Assembly: GCF_000756305.1 (NCBI RefSeq)
Contig: NZ_JRFE01000017.1
Span: 141,434 to 205,433 of the forward strand
From: Myxosarcina sp. GI1
Lineage (GTDB): Bacteria; Cyanobacteriota; Cyanobacteriia; Cyanobacteriales; Xenococcaceae
Direction of reading: 5' to 3'
Length of the DNA: 64,000 nt
Under the pieces are notes generated by a model. It worked only from the letters and a program-made list of their open reading frames with translations, did no database searches and had not been told where the DNA came from. Below, one piece after another: positions 1 through 7,749 of the stretch. Every line of letters begins with the position of its first letter. Position 1 is the stretch's first letter. The position numbers and the translations under genes are program-made.

Positions 1-22
1 GTCATGTGTTGAAAAAAATGCC

Positions 23-436
23 ATGTTAGAAATTATTTTACTAAATGCGATTGCCCCGCCTCTGTTAGGAATTGAGTCGAATCTTATCGAACATCATCAA
101 TTTGACAGCCTAATAGCTAAGGGTAAACCATACGAATCTGATTATAGTAGAGAAGCCGAGCGCGATCGCCGAAGACACGAACTCGATAATCTACAACGAG
201 ACGAACGATATTATCGCGATGGCGATCGCTACAGAAGGACGGGAGAAGAATATCGGGAAGAATGGGAAAGAGACGAGAGAAGAGAAAGACGGCAGCGTGA
301 TGATTATCGCGACTACGACCGCGAGCGAGGTTCGCGAAGTGCAGTTGAAGAATTAGAGGCAGAAAGAAATCGTTTAGACAGATTGGAAAGAAGGATCGAA
401 CAATTAGAACGTCGTATGGATTCGCAGTTTTATTAA
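23..436 (+). CDS. Charged, R/D/E-rich hypothetical protein (5' end uncertain)
   Basis: I do not recognise a family. The first 20 residues are hydrophobic and could be part of a signal or membrane segment. From about residue 40 the chain is extremely rich in Arg, Asp, Glu and Tyr, and the last 30 residues (from EELEAERNRLDRLERRIEQ) look like a heptad-patterned coiled coil. The reading frame stays open from the ATG back to base 2 of the window, so the true start may lie outside. Two HIP1-type sites are embedded in the coding sequence. The composition suggests a disordered or helical scaffold, possibly exported; this is inference only. Confidence 0.55.
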   Translation: MLEIILLNAIAPPLLGIESNLIEHHQFDSLIAKGKPYESDYSREAERDRRRHELDNLQRDERYYRDGDRYRRTGEEYREEWERDERRERRQRDDYRDYDRERGSRSAVEELEAERNRLDRLERRIEQLERRMDSQFY

Positions 437-550
437 TTTTAAGCTAATGTCAGTTGCGATCGCTGAATATGACTGCATTAAAAAACTAATGTACCTATCC
501 AAATCGAGCTAAATTAAACTCAGACACGATATACTAAGCAGGTTTGAGTA

Positions 551-1162
551 ATGGGTTTCTATTCTAATTTTATAATTCCATACTGTATAGATTGGGCGAT
601 GTCAGATCCCGTACTTGCCGAATATCGCCAGCAGCTATTAGCGGATGTATCGGGAGAGATTTTAGAAATTGGTTTTGGTACGGGTTTGAATTTACCTCAC
701 TATCCCGACAGAGTAGAGAAAATTACTACTGTAGATCCCAATCCTGGCATGAATAAAATATCGCGATCGCGAATTGCCGATTCTAAGATTACTGTAGATC
801 GTCGTGTCCTTAATGGTGAAAATTTGCCAATGGAAGATGAGAGTTTTGATACCATTGTCAGTACTTGGACTTTATGTAGCATTCCCGATGTAAATAGCGC
901 GATCGCAGAGATTTATCGACTTTTAAAACCTGGTGGTAAGTTTTTATTTATCGAACACGGAGCGAGCAAAGATGATGGCGTTCGCGTCTGGCAAAACCGT
1001 CTGACACCGATACAAAAAGTTATTGCCGACGGTTGCCATCTCAATCGCAATATTCAAAACTTAGTAGCACAAAAGTTTTCCGAGCTAACCATAGAAGAAT
1101 TCTATGCTCCAAAGTTTCCTAAAATAGTTGGATATATGTATAAAGGCGTTGCTCAAAAATAA
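551..1162 (+). CDS. Class I SAM-dependent methyltransferase
   Basis: The 203-residue protein has the glycine-rich SAM-binding motif I (EIGFGTGLNL, about residues 38-47), an acidic residue after strand 2 (VDPNPGMN) and the post-motif segment SFDTIVSTWTLCSIPD typical of the Methyltransf_11/UbiE-like fold. LLKPGGKFLFIEHG near residue 130 is the usual strand 5 region. The substrate cannot be read from the sequence; relatives act on quinones, lipids or small molecules. The ATG at 551 follows an A/T-rich 115-bp gap with a TATACT hexamer near 530 that could be a -10 box. It stands alone, with decayed toxin-antitoxin sequence downstream. Confidence 0.85.
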   Translation: MGFYSNFIIPYCIDWAMSDPVLAEYRQQLLADVSGEILEIGFGTGLNLPHYPDRVEKITTVDPNPGMNKISRSRIADSKITVDRRVLNGENLPMEDESFDTIVSTWTLCSIPDVNSAIAEIYRLLKPGGKFLFIEHGASKDDGVRVWQNRLTPIQKVIADGCHLNRNIQNLVAQKFSELTIEEFYAPKFPKIVGYMYKGVAQK

Positions 1163-1229
1163 TTTATATTTCTATAGGTTTTATGCACTTAAAAGGCAAT
1201 TAATTACTTTACAAACTAGTAAATTACCA

Positions 1230-1448
1230 ATGACCAAACTATTAGAATAGGCAATTGCCAAAATTAAAAATTTACCTAAAGAGGAACAAGATATTATTGC
1301 AACAATTATTCTAGAAGAACTTGAAGAAGAGAGACGATGGGAAAAAACTTTTAATGATTCAGAAGATGCACTAGCAAAGCTGGCTGCTGAGGCAATGACA
1401 GAATATCGTTCGGGACAAACTCAGGAATTAGATCCTGAAACATTATGA
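1230..1448 (+). pseudogene. Antitoxin-like gene with in-frame stop at codon 7
   Basis: Reading from ATG at 1230 gives MTKLLE, then TAG at 1248-1250, then 65 uninterrupted codons (AIAKIKNLPKEEQDIIA...) ending in TGA at 1446-1448. The conceptual protein of about 72 residues resembles the short cyanobacterial type II antitoxins that begin MTKLLEQAI, contain a LILEELEDE-like helix and end in a DPETL-like tail. A single CAG-to-TAG change would explain the stop. The TGA overlaps the ATG of a toxin remnant, the usual antitoxin/toxin coupling. Similarity is from memory of the family and is unaligned. Confidence 0.6.
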
Positions 1449-1477
1449 AGTCGCGAACCACAAAAAAGTTTCGTTAG
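1445..1477 (+). pseudogene. Toxin gene remnant (first 10 codons only)
   Basis: An ATG at 1445 overlaps the antitoxin stop as ATGA and encodes MKSRTTKKFR before TAG at 1475. That decapeptide matches the N-terminus I expect of the RelE/HigB-like toxins paired with this antitoxin type (MKSRTTxxFR...). The rest of the toxin is missing: about 60 bp later the pheS stop is reached on the other strand. This looks like a toxin removed by deletion together with a silenced antitoxin. Confidence 0.45.
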
Positions 1478-1538
1478 TTTAGATCGGGCTAGTATTTCAT
1501 TGCAATAAACAAGCAATTGCCTCATATTAAACCCATAT

Positions 1539-2537
1539 TTAAAACTGTCTCAAAAATCTTAAGTCGCTATTATACAAACGGCGAATATCGTCAATTTGGT
1601 GTAGCACCATTGCAAATCTTTCTACGCCAAAACCCGCCGCAAAACCAGTATATACTTCAGGGTCGTAACCAACAGCTTTGAGTACATTGGGATCTACCAT
1701 ACCGCAACCCATAACCTCTAGCCATTTACCTTTCCACTGTACGTCTACTTCTGCCGAGGGTTCGGTGAAGGGGAAGTAGCTGGCGCGAAACTGCACTGGT
1801 AACTCCGAACCAAACATGCGCTGCAAAAATTCTTTGATTGTACCTTTAAGATCGGTGAATTTTAGTCCTTTATCTACCGCCAATAGTTCTACCTGATGAA
1901 ATACTGCCGAGTGGGTAGCATCTACCGTATCGCGGCGATATACACGACCTGGGGCAATAATTCTAATTGGCGGTTCGTTATTTTCCATGTAGCGAATTTG
2001 CACCGATGAGGTGTGGGTACGCAGTAAGTTACCATCTGGAAGATAGAAAGTATCCTGCATATCCCTAGCAGGGTGATCTTGAGGTGTATTGAGTGCTTCA
2101 AAGTTATAATAGTCGCTCTCTATTTGCGGTCCTGTAGCTACCGTGTAGCCCAAACCAACAAAAATATCCAACACGCGATCGACCGTACCGTTTAAAGGAT
2201 GAACTCTACCCAAAGGACGGCTTACCCCAGGCATCGTGACATCTAAAGTTTCGGCAGCAATCTTGGCAGCGACTGCTGCTTGCTGTAGTCGATCTTTTTG
2301 CCGATCGAGATTGGTTTGAACTGCCTCTTTGACCACGTTGGCTTTATTACCAACTGCTGGACGTTCTTCGGGACTTAATTTACCCATTCCTCGCAAAATT
2401 TGCGATAGTTGTCCTTTTTTGCCTAGATATTTAACTCTTAATTGTTCTAGTTCATCTAAGCTGCTAGAATCAGCGATCGCGTCGATCGCTTCAGTTTGTA
2501 AGGTTTCTAGTTGAGTCTGAATGGGTGAAGTCGTCAT
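1539..2537 (-). CDS. pheS: Phenylalanyl-tRNA synthetase alpha subunit
   Basis: PheS is the catalytic subunit of the heterotetrameric class II synthetase that charges tRNA-Phe. The 332-residue length is standard. Residues 1-85 form the N-terminal coiled coil that grips tRNA. The catalytic core contains motif 2 ([21 protein letters not shown]) and motif 3 ([20 protein letters not shown]) near the C-terminus. Translation starts at the ATG ending at 2537, with 125 bp separating it from divergent surE. The partner pheT is on the same strand about 5 kb away, so the two subunits are not in one operon here. Confidence 0.97.
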   Translation of the reverse strand: MTTSPIQTQLETLQTEAIDAIADSSSLDELEQLRVKYLGKKGQLSQILRGMGKLSPEERPAVGNKANVVKEAVQTNLDRQKDRLQQAAVAAKIAAETLDVTMPGVSRPLGRVHPLNGTVDRVLDIFVGLGYTVATGPQIESDYYNFEALNTPQDHPARDMQDTFYLPDGNLLRTHTSSVQIRYMENNEPPIRIIAPGRVYRRDTVDATHSAVFHQVELLAVDKGLKFTDLKGTIKEFLQRMFGSELPVQFRASYFPFTEPSAEVDVQWKGKWLEVMGCGMVDPNVLKAVGYDPEVYTGFAAGFGVERFAMVLHQIDDIRRLYNSDLRFLRQF

Positions 2538-2662
2538 TACTAATTAGATTTACAATTTGGAGTGACTATTATAGATAGTGGTCGATCGAGGTACACCTTA
2601 GTTTACCGAAATTACCAGACAAATATTCGATCGCTTTAAAAAATACTTTCTTACTGTTAAAC

Positions 2663-3478
2663 ATGACTGACAGACAATCCCTCAATATTTTAATTAGTAA
2701 CGATGACGGTATTTTTGCTTTGGGGGTACGGACTCTCGCCAATACCTTAGCTAAAGCGGGTTATAAGATTACGGTTGTCTGTCCCGATCGCGAACGTTCG
2801 GCAACGGGACACGGACTGACCATCCATCAGCCAATTCGCGCTAGAGAGGTTAATTCTATTTTTGACAAAAGAGTTACTGCCTGGTCTTGTTCTGGTACTC
2901 CTGCCGATTGCGTTAAATTTGCCCTAAATGCTGTTTGTCGCGATCGCCCCAATCTGGTTTTGTCTGGCATCAATCACGGTCCCAATCTCGGTACGGATGT
3001 TTTGTATTCGGGAACGGTTTCGGCGGCGATGGAAGGAGCTTTAGAAGGTATTCCCAGTGTCGCTTTTAGTTTGGCAAGCTTTAGCGATTTTGAGTTTCAA
3101 ACTGCTGCGAACGTAGCACTAAAGTTAGTCGATCGCTTAGTTGAAACTGAGTTTCCCCAACCACCCTTACTCAGCGTTAATGTTCCGCCAGTAGCAGAAA
3201 CAGCCATCAAAGGAATGTTAGTTACTCGCCAGGGATTGCGCCGCTACATCGAAAAGTTTGAACAAAGACAAGATCCTCGCGGTAAAAATTATTATTGGCT
3301 GGCAGGAGAAATTATTGAAGATTTAGAACAGCCAAACGATAATAATTTACCGTCCTATATTGTGACTGACGTACAGGCGATTGGCGATCGCTACGTTACC
3401 ATTACTCCCCTGCAATATAATCTTACCAATACGGCGATCGCCAAACATCTCTACGGACAAGACTGGCTCAATCGATAA
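2663..3478 (+). CDS. surE: 5'/3'-nucleotidase SurE
   Basis: This is a metal-dependent survival-protein phosphatase that removes phosphate from nucleoside 5'- and 3'-monophosphates. The N-terminal [16 protein letters not shown] holds the metal-binding Asp-Asp pair, SATGHGLT is the active-site loop, and [22 protein letters not shown] is the family signature with its Asn ligand. At 271 residues it is of normal length. Its TAA at 3476-3478 directly abuts the stop codon of the convergent FMN reductase, leaving no intergenic base for a terminator. Confidence 0.96.
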   Translation: MTDRQSLNILISNDDGIFALGVRTLANTLAKAGYKITVVCPDRERSATGHGLTIHQPIRAREVNSIFDKRVTAWSCSGTPADCVKFALNAVCRDRPNLVLSGINHGPNLGTDVLYSGTVSAAMEGALEGIPSVAFSLASFSDFEFQTAANVALKLVDRLVETEFPQPPLLSVNVPPVAETAIKGMLVTRQGLRRYIEKFEQRQDPRGKNYYWLAGEIIEDLEQPNDNNLPSYIVTDVQAIGDRYVTITPLQYNLTNTAIAKHLYGQDWLNR

Positions 3479-4018
3479 TTAACCACGTAGTTTAGCCGTA
3501 TTCTCTACCAAACTTTGAGCAAAACTATCGAATCTTTGGGAGAGCTTTTCGTCTTTTAGTTTTCCCTCATTGTCAAAAGCTTGCCATGCCTGTCCTACGG
3601 AGATTTGTTCTGGAATTACCCAACCGTGAACCCAGCGGATTATTATTCGCAGATCGTTTAGAGCGTTGCTGTTAGATTGTCCGCCTAAAACGCTAATGAC
3701 TCCTGCAACTTTACCCGACAAATGCTCGAAGCTCATCAAATCTAAGGCATTTTTAATTACACCGCTAACGCTACCGTGATATTCGGGTGTTGCCAAAATC
3801 AAACCGTCAGCAGCTTTTACTTTAGCTCTCATTACCTCAACATCTGGATAATCGGGATAGTCATCGCCACCATCACAAAAAGGTAATTTCATTTCCTTAA
3901 GATCGATAATTTCTGCTTCTGCACCTAAAGCTTTAATCCTGTTTGTTGCCTGTTGAAGTGCTAAAACGCTATAAGAATTGTCTCGTAGACTCCCTGCAAT
4001 GCCAACTATTTTTACCAT
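3479..4018 (-). CDS. NADPH-dependent FMN reductase (flavodoxin-like)
   Basis: The 179-residue flavodoxin-fold protein begins KIVGIAGSLRDNSYS, the phosphate-binding loop of the NADPH-dependent FMN reductase/ArsH/chromate reductase superfamily. It continues with TPEYHGSVSGVIKNALDL, the conserved loop around the flavin, and GKVAGVISVLGGQSN. It probably reduces quinones, flavins or oxyanions with NAD(P)H in the cytoplasm; the substrate is not evident. It converges on surE with stop codons touching. Confidence 0.9.
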   Translation of the reverse strand: MVKIVGIAGSLRDNSYSVLALQQATNRIKALGAEAEIIDLKEMKLPFCDGGDDYPDYPDVEVMRAKVKAADGLILATPEYHGSVSGVIKNALDLMSFEHLSGKVAGVISVLGGQSNSNALNDLRIIIRWVHGWVIPEQISVGQAWQAFDNEGKLKDEKLSQRFDSFAQSLVENTAKLRG

Positions 4019-4121
4019 GAGATTATTTGTTGTTTATACATACTCATAACGACTATGTATAAGCTAACAAATTTTTTTGGCTATTGACAACGAACCAAAG
4101 ATCGAAACAGGTGCGATTGCG

Positions 4122-4901
4122 CTAGCGTGTCGTGTAGCTGTTGTATGCTTGGTAAAAAACGTAAATCGAGAGCAAACCTAGCAAAAAATCAAAGCTGAGA
4201 GTTACAAACTTATCGGGCAATCTCGGTAAAAATCGCGAACTGAATTGTGCTCCGATTAAGCCTCCTATACCCAGGACAATGCCTTCAAACCAGAGAATAT
4301 TGCCTCGATTAGCGTGTCCGATACAGGCAGAAATAGAAGTGAGGACGATTACAGCCAAACTGGTTTGGATTGCCGATTTGATTTTTTCTCCCAACAGCAC
4401 TATTTGTAGGGGAACTAAAATAACGCCGCCACCAATACCAAACAAACCAGCCAGAACACCAGAAATACCGCCAGTAAAAATTCTCGCTAGAGCTGGATTG
4501 AGTTTGGCAGAACCATCTGTATCCCTGGTTCGGGCGATCGCCATCTTGCGTAAATTGGTTAAAAAGATATTGAGGAGCAGAAAACAGGCAAAAGCTAATA
4601 ATAAAATGTATGGCGGAATCGAACTGGCAATCCATACACCTAATTGGGCGGTAAATAAGGAAGGTAAGGCTAGTAAGATAACCTGTCGTAAATTGAGATT
4701 GCCCATGCGCCAATTTTGGAAAGTGCCTGAAATAGAAGTCATGACAATTGCCAAACTGCTGGTTGCTACTGCCTGCACTGGAGTGTAGCCTAAAGTCTTG
4801 ATAATCGGTACCAAAACCGTACCGCCACCGATACCCAGAATACCTGCCAAAAGTCCCGCAAATATTCCCAAACCAACTAAGATCGATAAATCAACGAACA
4901 T
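4122..4901 (-). CDS. TauE/SafE-family sulfite/sulfonate exporter-like permease
   Basis: This 259-residue integral membrane protein has about eight hydrophobic segments. It shows the duplicated family signature: GILGIGGGTVLVPI at residues 20-33 and GLFGIGGGVILVPLQ at about 152-166. TauE/SafE proteins move sulfur oxyanions or organosulfonates across the inner membrane, but the substrate here is unknown. The ATG at 4901 overlaps a HIP1-rich upstream region. The last codons sit in a GC-rich patch (4110-4140) unlike the AT-rich body of the gene. No sulfur-metabolism genes are adjacent. Confidence 0.9.
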   Translation of the reverse strand: MFVDLSILVGLGIFAGLLAGILGIGGGTVLVPIIKTLGYTPVQAVATSSLAIVMTSISGTFQNWRMGNLNLRQVILLALPSLFTAQLGVWIASSIPPYILLLAFACFLLLNIFLTNLRKMAIARTRDTDGSAKLNPALARIFTGGISGVLAGLFGIGGGVILVPLQIVLLGEKIKSAIQTSLAVIVLTSISACIGHANRGNILWFEGIVLGIGGLIGAQFSSRFLPRLPDKFVTLSFDFLLGLLSIYVFYQAYNSYTTR

Positions 4902-4986
4902 AGCGATCGCATCTATAAAATAAAGCTATAAAGTAAGAGACTCAAACAAAAAACTCGATCGCCTCTCAGTCATACTATCGTCATTT

Positions 4987-5026
4987 CAATGAGCAATGAG
5001 CATTTAGCAATGTTCATTGTTCATTG
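4987..5026. repeat. 40-nt hairpin repeat (CAATGAGCAATGAG family)
   Basis: Two 18-nt arms, CAATGAGCAATGAGCATT and AATGTTCATTGTTCATTG, flank a TAGC loop. They pair fully apart from two G-T wobbles. Related, less perfect copies lie at about 44320-44392 and 52320-52375. The stop codon of the lysozyme gene (5014-5016) lies inside this element, so the element supplies that protein's last residues. It may act as a transcript-end hairpin for either flanking gene. Confidence 0.6.
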
Positions 5027-5751
5027 TTTAATTCTTCTTGCAACATATTTTGGTAGACCTGGGGCAAATATCTACTCATAGAATTGGTTTCAATTCCGTA
5101 TCCCAGACTCGTCCAGGTGAACGAAAGCAACCGCAATACTACATCAATTCTTTCCTGGCGCAATAGTTGGGGTATATCGGCATTCCAAACTCCGCGATCG
5201 CTCAACCAATCATGAACCACTAGATCTTGATATTCAGCAGCAAAGCTATAGCTTCTCCACATCCACAAACCAGAAGGCTTGGGATGATAGCGTTGGGCTT
5301 GTTTTTCCCAGGTAATATCGAGCATCTGATAGCGTCCTGCGGCAGTGCTGCAATTGCCAACATTTGGTCCTGCTACTATGGGAACGCAAATTTCGGGATG
5401 TTCGCTTAAATCTTCTACCATTCGACCGCCGTAAATAACGTTATAAGGACGAGCAACATTAGACTCACTAGCGGTAATCGTTCGCATCAATGCCCGAATG
5501 TAGGGATCGCCTCCTTCCATAACTAGCGGTTGTGTGCCGTAAAGACTAGGAGGATAACTTTGAGGTCTTTTGAGCGATCGCGGTTGGTTAAAATATCTGT
5601 GTATCTTGGAAATCAAATGAGCAGAACCGCGCAAGTAAGATTGTAACTGGTGTAGATTCAATTGCCCTTTTAAACTAAACAACATTAAAAGCAGACAAAC
5701 TAGATAAAAAATTTTGCTGTTGAAATTGATTTTCTCGCTTTTATGCTGCAT
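5014..5751 (-). CDS. GH104-like lysozyme/muramidase with N-terminal membrane anchor
   Basis: The C-terminal half (from about residue 80) reads IRALMRTITASESN, YNVIYGGRMVEDLSEHPE and STAAGRYQMLDITWEKQA. This is the pattern of lambda-endolysin-type glycoside hydrolase family 104, which cleaves peptidoglycan glycan strands. A hydrophobic stretch near residues 15-28 (FYLVCLLLMLFSL) looks like an uncleaved signal anchor. I use the ATG at 5751; a TTG at 5787 would add 12 residues. The gene is isolated, with no holin or phage genes nearby, so a cellular wall-remodelling enzyme is more likely than a prophage lysin. The C-terminal NNEQ is encoded by a dispersed repeat. Confidence 0.82.
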   Translation of the reverse strand: MQHKSEKINFNSKIFYLVCLLLMLFSLKGQLNLHQLQSYLRGSAHLISKIHRYFNQPRSLKRPQSYPPSLYGTQPLVMEGGDPYIRALMRTITASESNVARPYNVIYGGRMVEDLSEHPEICVPIVAGPNVGNCSTAAGRYQMLDITWEKQAQRYHPKPSGLWMWRSYSFAAEYQDLVVHDWLSDRGVWNADIPQLLRQERIDVVLRLLSFTWTSLGYGIETNSMSRYLPQVYQNMLQEELNNEQ

Positions 5752-5977
5752 TATTGAAGACTGATTTAGGATAGGCGATCGCTCCAAAAAAAATTCTAAC
5801 TGCCAGACTTACCCTGCGTACTTTAGCTTACAGCCTAAGTTTATTTGGGAGTAAAGTTCAAAAGAGCAATCAGTAGAGCTTTTTTAACTTTAGCATCTAA
5901 GCAACTACGGCAAGTTTCCGATCGACATTACTGATTTTTGTCAGAGATTTATTAACCTTTGACAAACTAAAGTAATT

Positions 5978-6415
5978 TCAAAGTTTTTTTTCCCAAATAG
6001 CAAATAATCTCAGAACTACCCAGGTTACTGTAGCTCCAATTATTCCTAACCACAACAAACCGCAACCAATAGTAATTCCTAATACTGCTGTAACCCAAAT
6101 TGCTGCTGCTGAAGTTAAGCCTTTTACTCGGTCTGGATCGCGGAGTATCGTTCCGCCACCAATAAAGCTTACGCCCGTAATTACTCCAGAAATAACTCTG
6201 CCTAAAACATCTAGATTTTGTTGTGCCGCTCCTATTTGAATTGGTACGATGACTATTAAAGCCGAACTAAAACACACCAAAATATTAGTTCTTAATCCTG
6301 CTGGTTTGCTTTTAATTTCTCTTTCCAAACCAATCGTCGCACCGACTATAAAAGCAATACTCAACCGTAAAGTTAATTCTTGCCAGTTAAGAGGTACAAA
6401 AGAAGTTTCCGTCAA
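5978..6415 (-). CDS. MgtC/SapB family membrane protein
   Basis: At 145 residues this is a short MgtC-type protein with four or five hydrophobic helices. It has the family signatures IGLEREIKSKPAGLRTNILVC and ISGVITGVSFIGGGTILR, followed by VKGLTSAAAIWVTAVLGITIG. MgtC proteins modulate magnesium and phosphate homeostasis and F-type ATPase activity; this short form lacks the cytoplasmic C-terminal domain of Salmonella MgtC. The start is a TTG at 6415, with no in-frame ATG nearby. No Mg2+ transporter gene is adjacent. Confidence 0.9.
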   Translation of the reverse strand: MTETSFVPLNWQELTLRLSIAFIVGATIGLEREIKSKPAGLRTNILVCFSSALIVIVPIQIGAAQQNLDVLGRVISGVITGVSFIGGGTILRDPDRVKGLTSAAAIWVTAVLGITIGCGLLWLGIIGATVTWVVLRLFAIWEKKL

Positions 6416-6663
6416 AGTAAATCATCGTTTGCTCGCTACGCTAACTTAAATTGTAAATTAACTTAATAACTTAGAATTGTAAATTAAATTCAGTTTTAAT
6501 TTTACAAAACATTAAATAAGCTTCAGTAAACTAATTGGTTTTCGTAATGTACATTTGCGAGTGTAATTTATGTTCACTATCGAACACAGATATAAAAAAG
6601 ATTGCTTTAAATTTAAGTATATTCACTAACTTGGTCTAGGCTAATCACTGCCTGAAGCTTGCA

Positions 6664-7728
6664 ATGAAAGAAAATAGTTTAGAGCAATCGATTCAGTTTG
6701 TCCATCAAGAGTTAGAAAAAATACATTACGAAAATTTAGGGCGATCGCCTGAGTTATTATCAGAGTTACTAAGCAAATTTACTTTTTCTCTAGAAGATTT
6801 TCAGCGGCAGTTTAAGAAGTTAGCAATAGATAGAGATATAGCAGAGTGGAAGCTTCATCGTTATAAAACAATATTTCTCAATTCTTCGGCAGCTTATGTA
6901 ATTACCGATCGCTGGGGTGGTATCCAAGAAGTAAATCAAGCAGCAGCGAAGCTGCTTAAGGTTCCTCAAGTGCTTTTAGTCGGTAAACTTTTAAGCATTT
7001 TTATAGCCGAAACCGAGCGATCGCATTTTCGTAAATCGATTATCGAGCAGTTAGTTCATGGCAAGCCATTGGAGAAAAAAAGAGTATGTTTACAGCCTTG
7101 GGAAACCGAACCAATCTCAGCTACACTATCTGTATCTATTCTTTATAGTTCGACTGGTAAAACGATCGGGTTATGCTGGCTCATTCAAGACAACAGCTAC
7201 GAGCGAGAAATTGAAAGACTGAATAAAGTCTCCTGTTGCGATGTTCTAACAGGATTACTAAACTACAGTGGATTGATCGAGCGGTTCGAGCATACTCTTA
7301 AAATATATCAACGGCATCGGGAACGAACTTTTGCGTTATTATTTATCGATCTAGACGATTTTAAGCAAGTCAACGACCGTCTGGGACATTTAGCAGGTAA
7401 TCAGGTACTGATTGAAGTTGCTCGTCGCCTGTGGAGTTGTCTGCGAGAGAGCGATACCATATCGCGTTTTGGTGGCGATGAATTTGTAATTCTTTTAGAA
7501 GATATTGACAGCTTAAAAAATGCCAGAGATTGTACCAGCAAAATTCAGCGATCGCTAAATCAAAAGTTAGAGCTTAACGGTCATACGATCGTACTCAAGG
7601 CTAGCATTGGCATTGTTATTTCCGATCCTAAATACCAGGATTGTCACGAATACTTGTCCGCTGCCGATCTAGCCATGTATGAAGCCAAGGGCAAAGGAGG
7701 CTGTTGCGATCGAGTTTCTAGACGTTGA
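6664..7728 (+). CDS. PAS-GGDEF diguanylate cyclase
   Basis: The 354-residue protein likely makes c-di-GMP from two GTP. Residues 1-60 are a helical leader, residues 65-180 a PAS sensory domain (IFLNSSAAYVITDRWGGIQEVN), and residues 190-352 a GGDEF domain. The active-site GGDEF is intact at 270-274, and an RxxD inhibitory I-site (RESD, 261-264) lies exactly five residues upstream, so product feedback inhibition is expected. There is no EAL domain or transmembrane segment, so it should be cytosolic. It lies alone upstream of pheT on the opposite strand. Confidence 0.93.
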   Translation: MKENSLEQSIQFVHQELEKIHYENLGRSPELLSELLSKFTFSLEDFQRQFKKLAIDRDIAEWKLHRYKTIFLNSSAAYVITDRWGGIQEVNQAAAKLLKVPQVLLVGKLLSIFIAETERSHFRKSIIEQLVHGKPLEKKRVCLQPWETEPISATLSVSILYSSTGKTIGLCWLIQDNSYEREIERLNKVSCCDVLTGLLNYSGLIERFEHTLKIYQRHRERTFALLFIDLDDFKQVNDRLGHLAGNQVLIEVARRLWSCLRESDTISRFGGDEFVILLEDIDSLKNARDCTSKIQRSLNQKLELNGHTIVLKASIGIVISDPKYQDCHEYLSAADLAMYEAKGKGGCCDRVSRR

Positions 7729-7749
7729 AAAATACAGCATTTTTTTATG

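Noticed and set aside
4279..4788. 169-codon frame antisense to the TauE-type permease
   Set aside because: A mirror of a hydrophobic membrane gene; no domain, and the permease frame is plainly the real one.
5014..5751. Prophage lysis cassette
   Set aside because: The lysozyme is GH104-like, but no holin, spanin, structural or integrase genes are near; a cellular enzyme is more likely.
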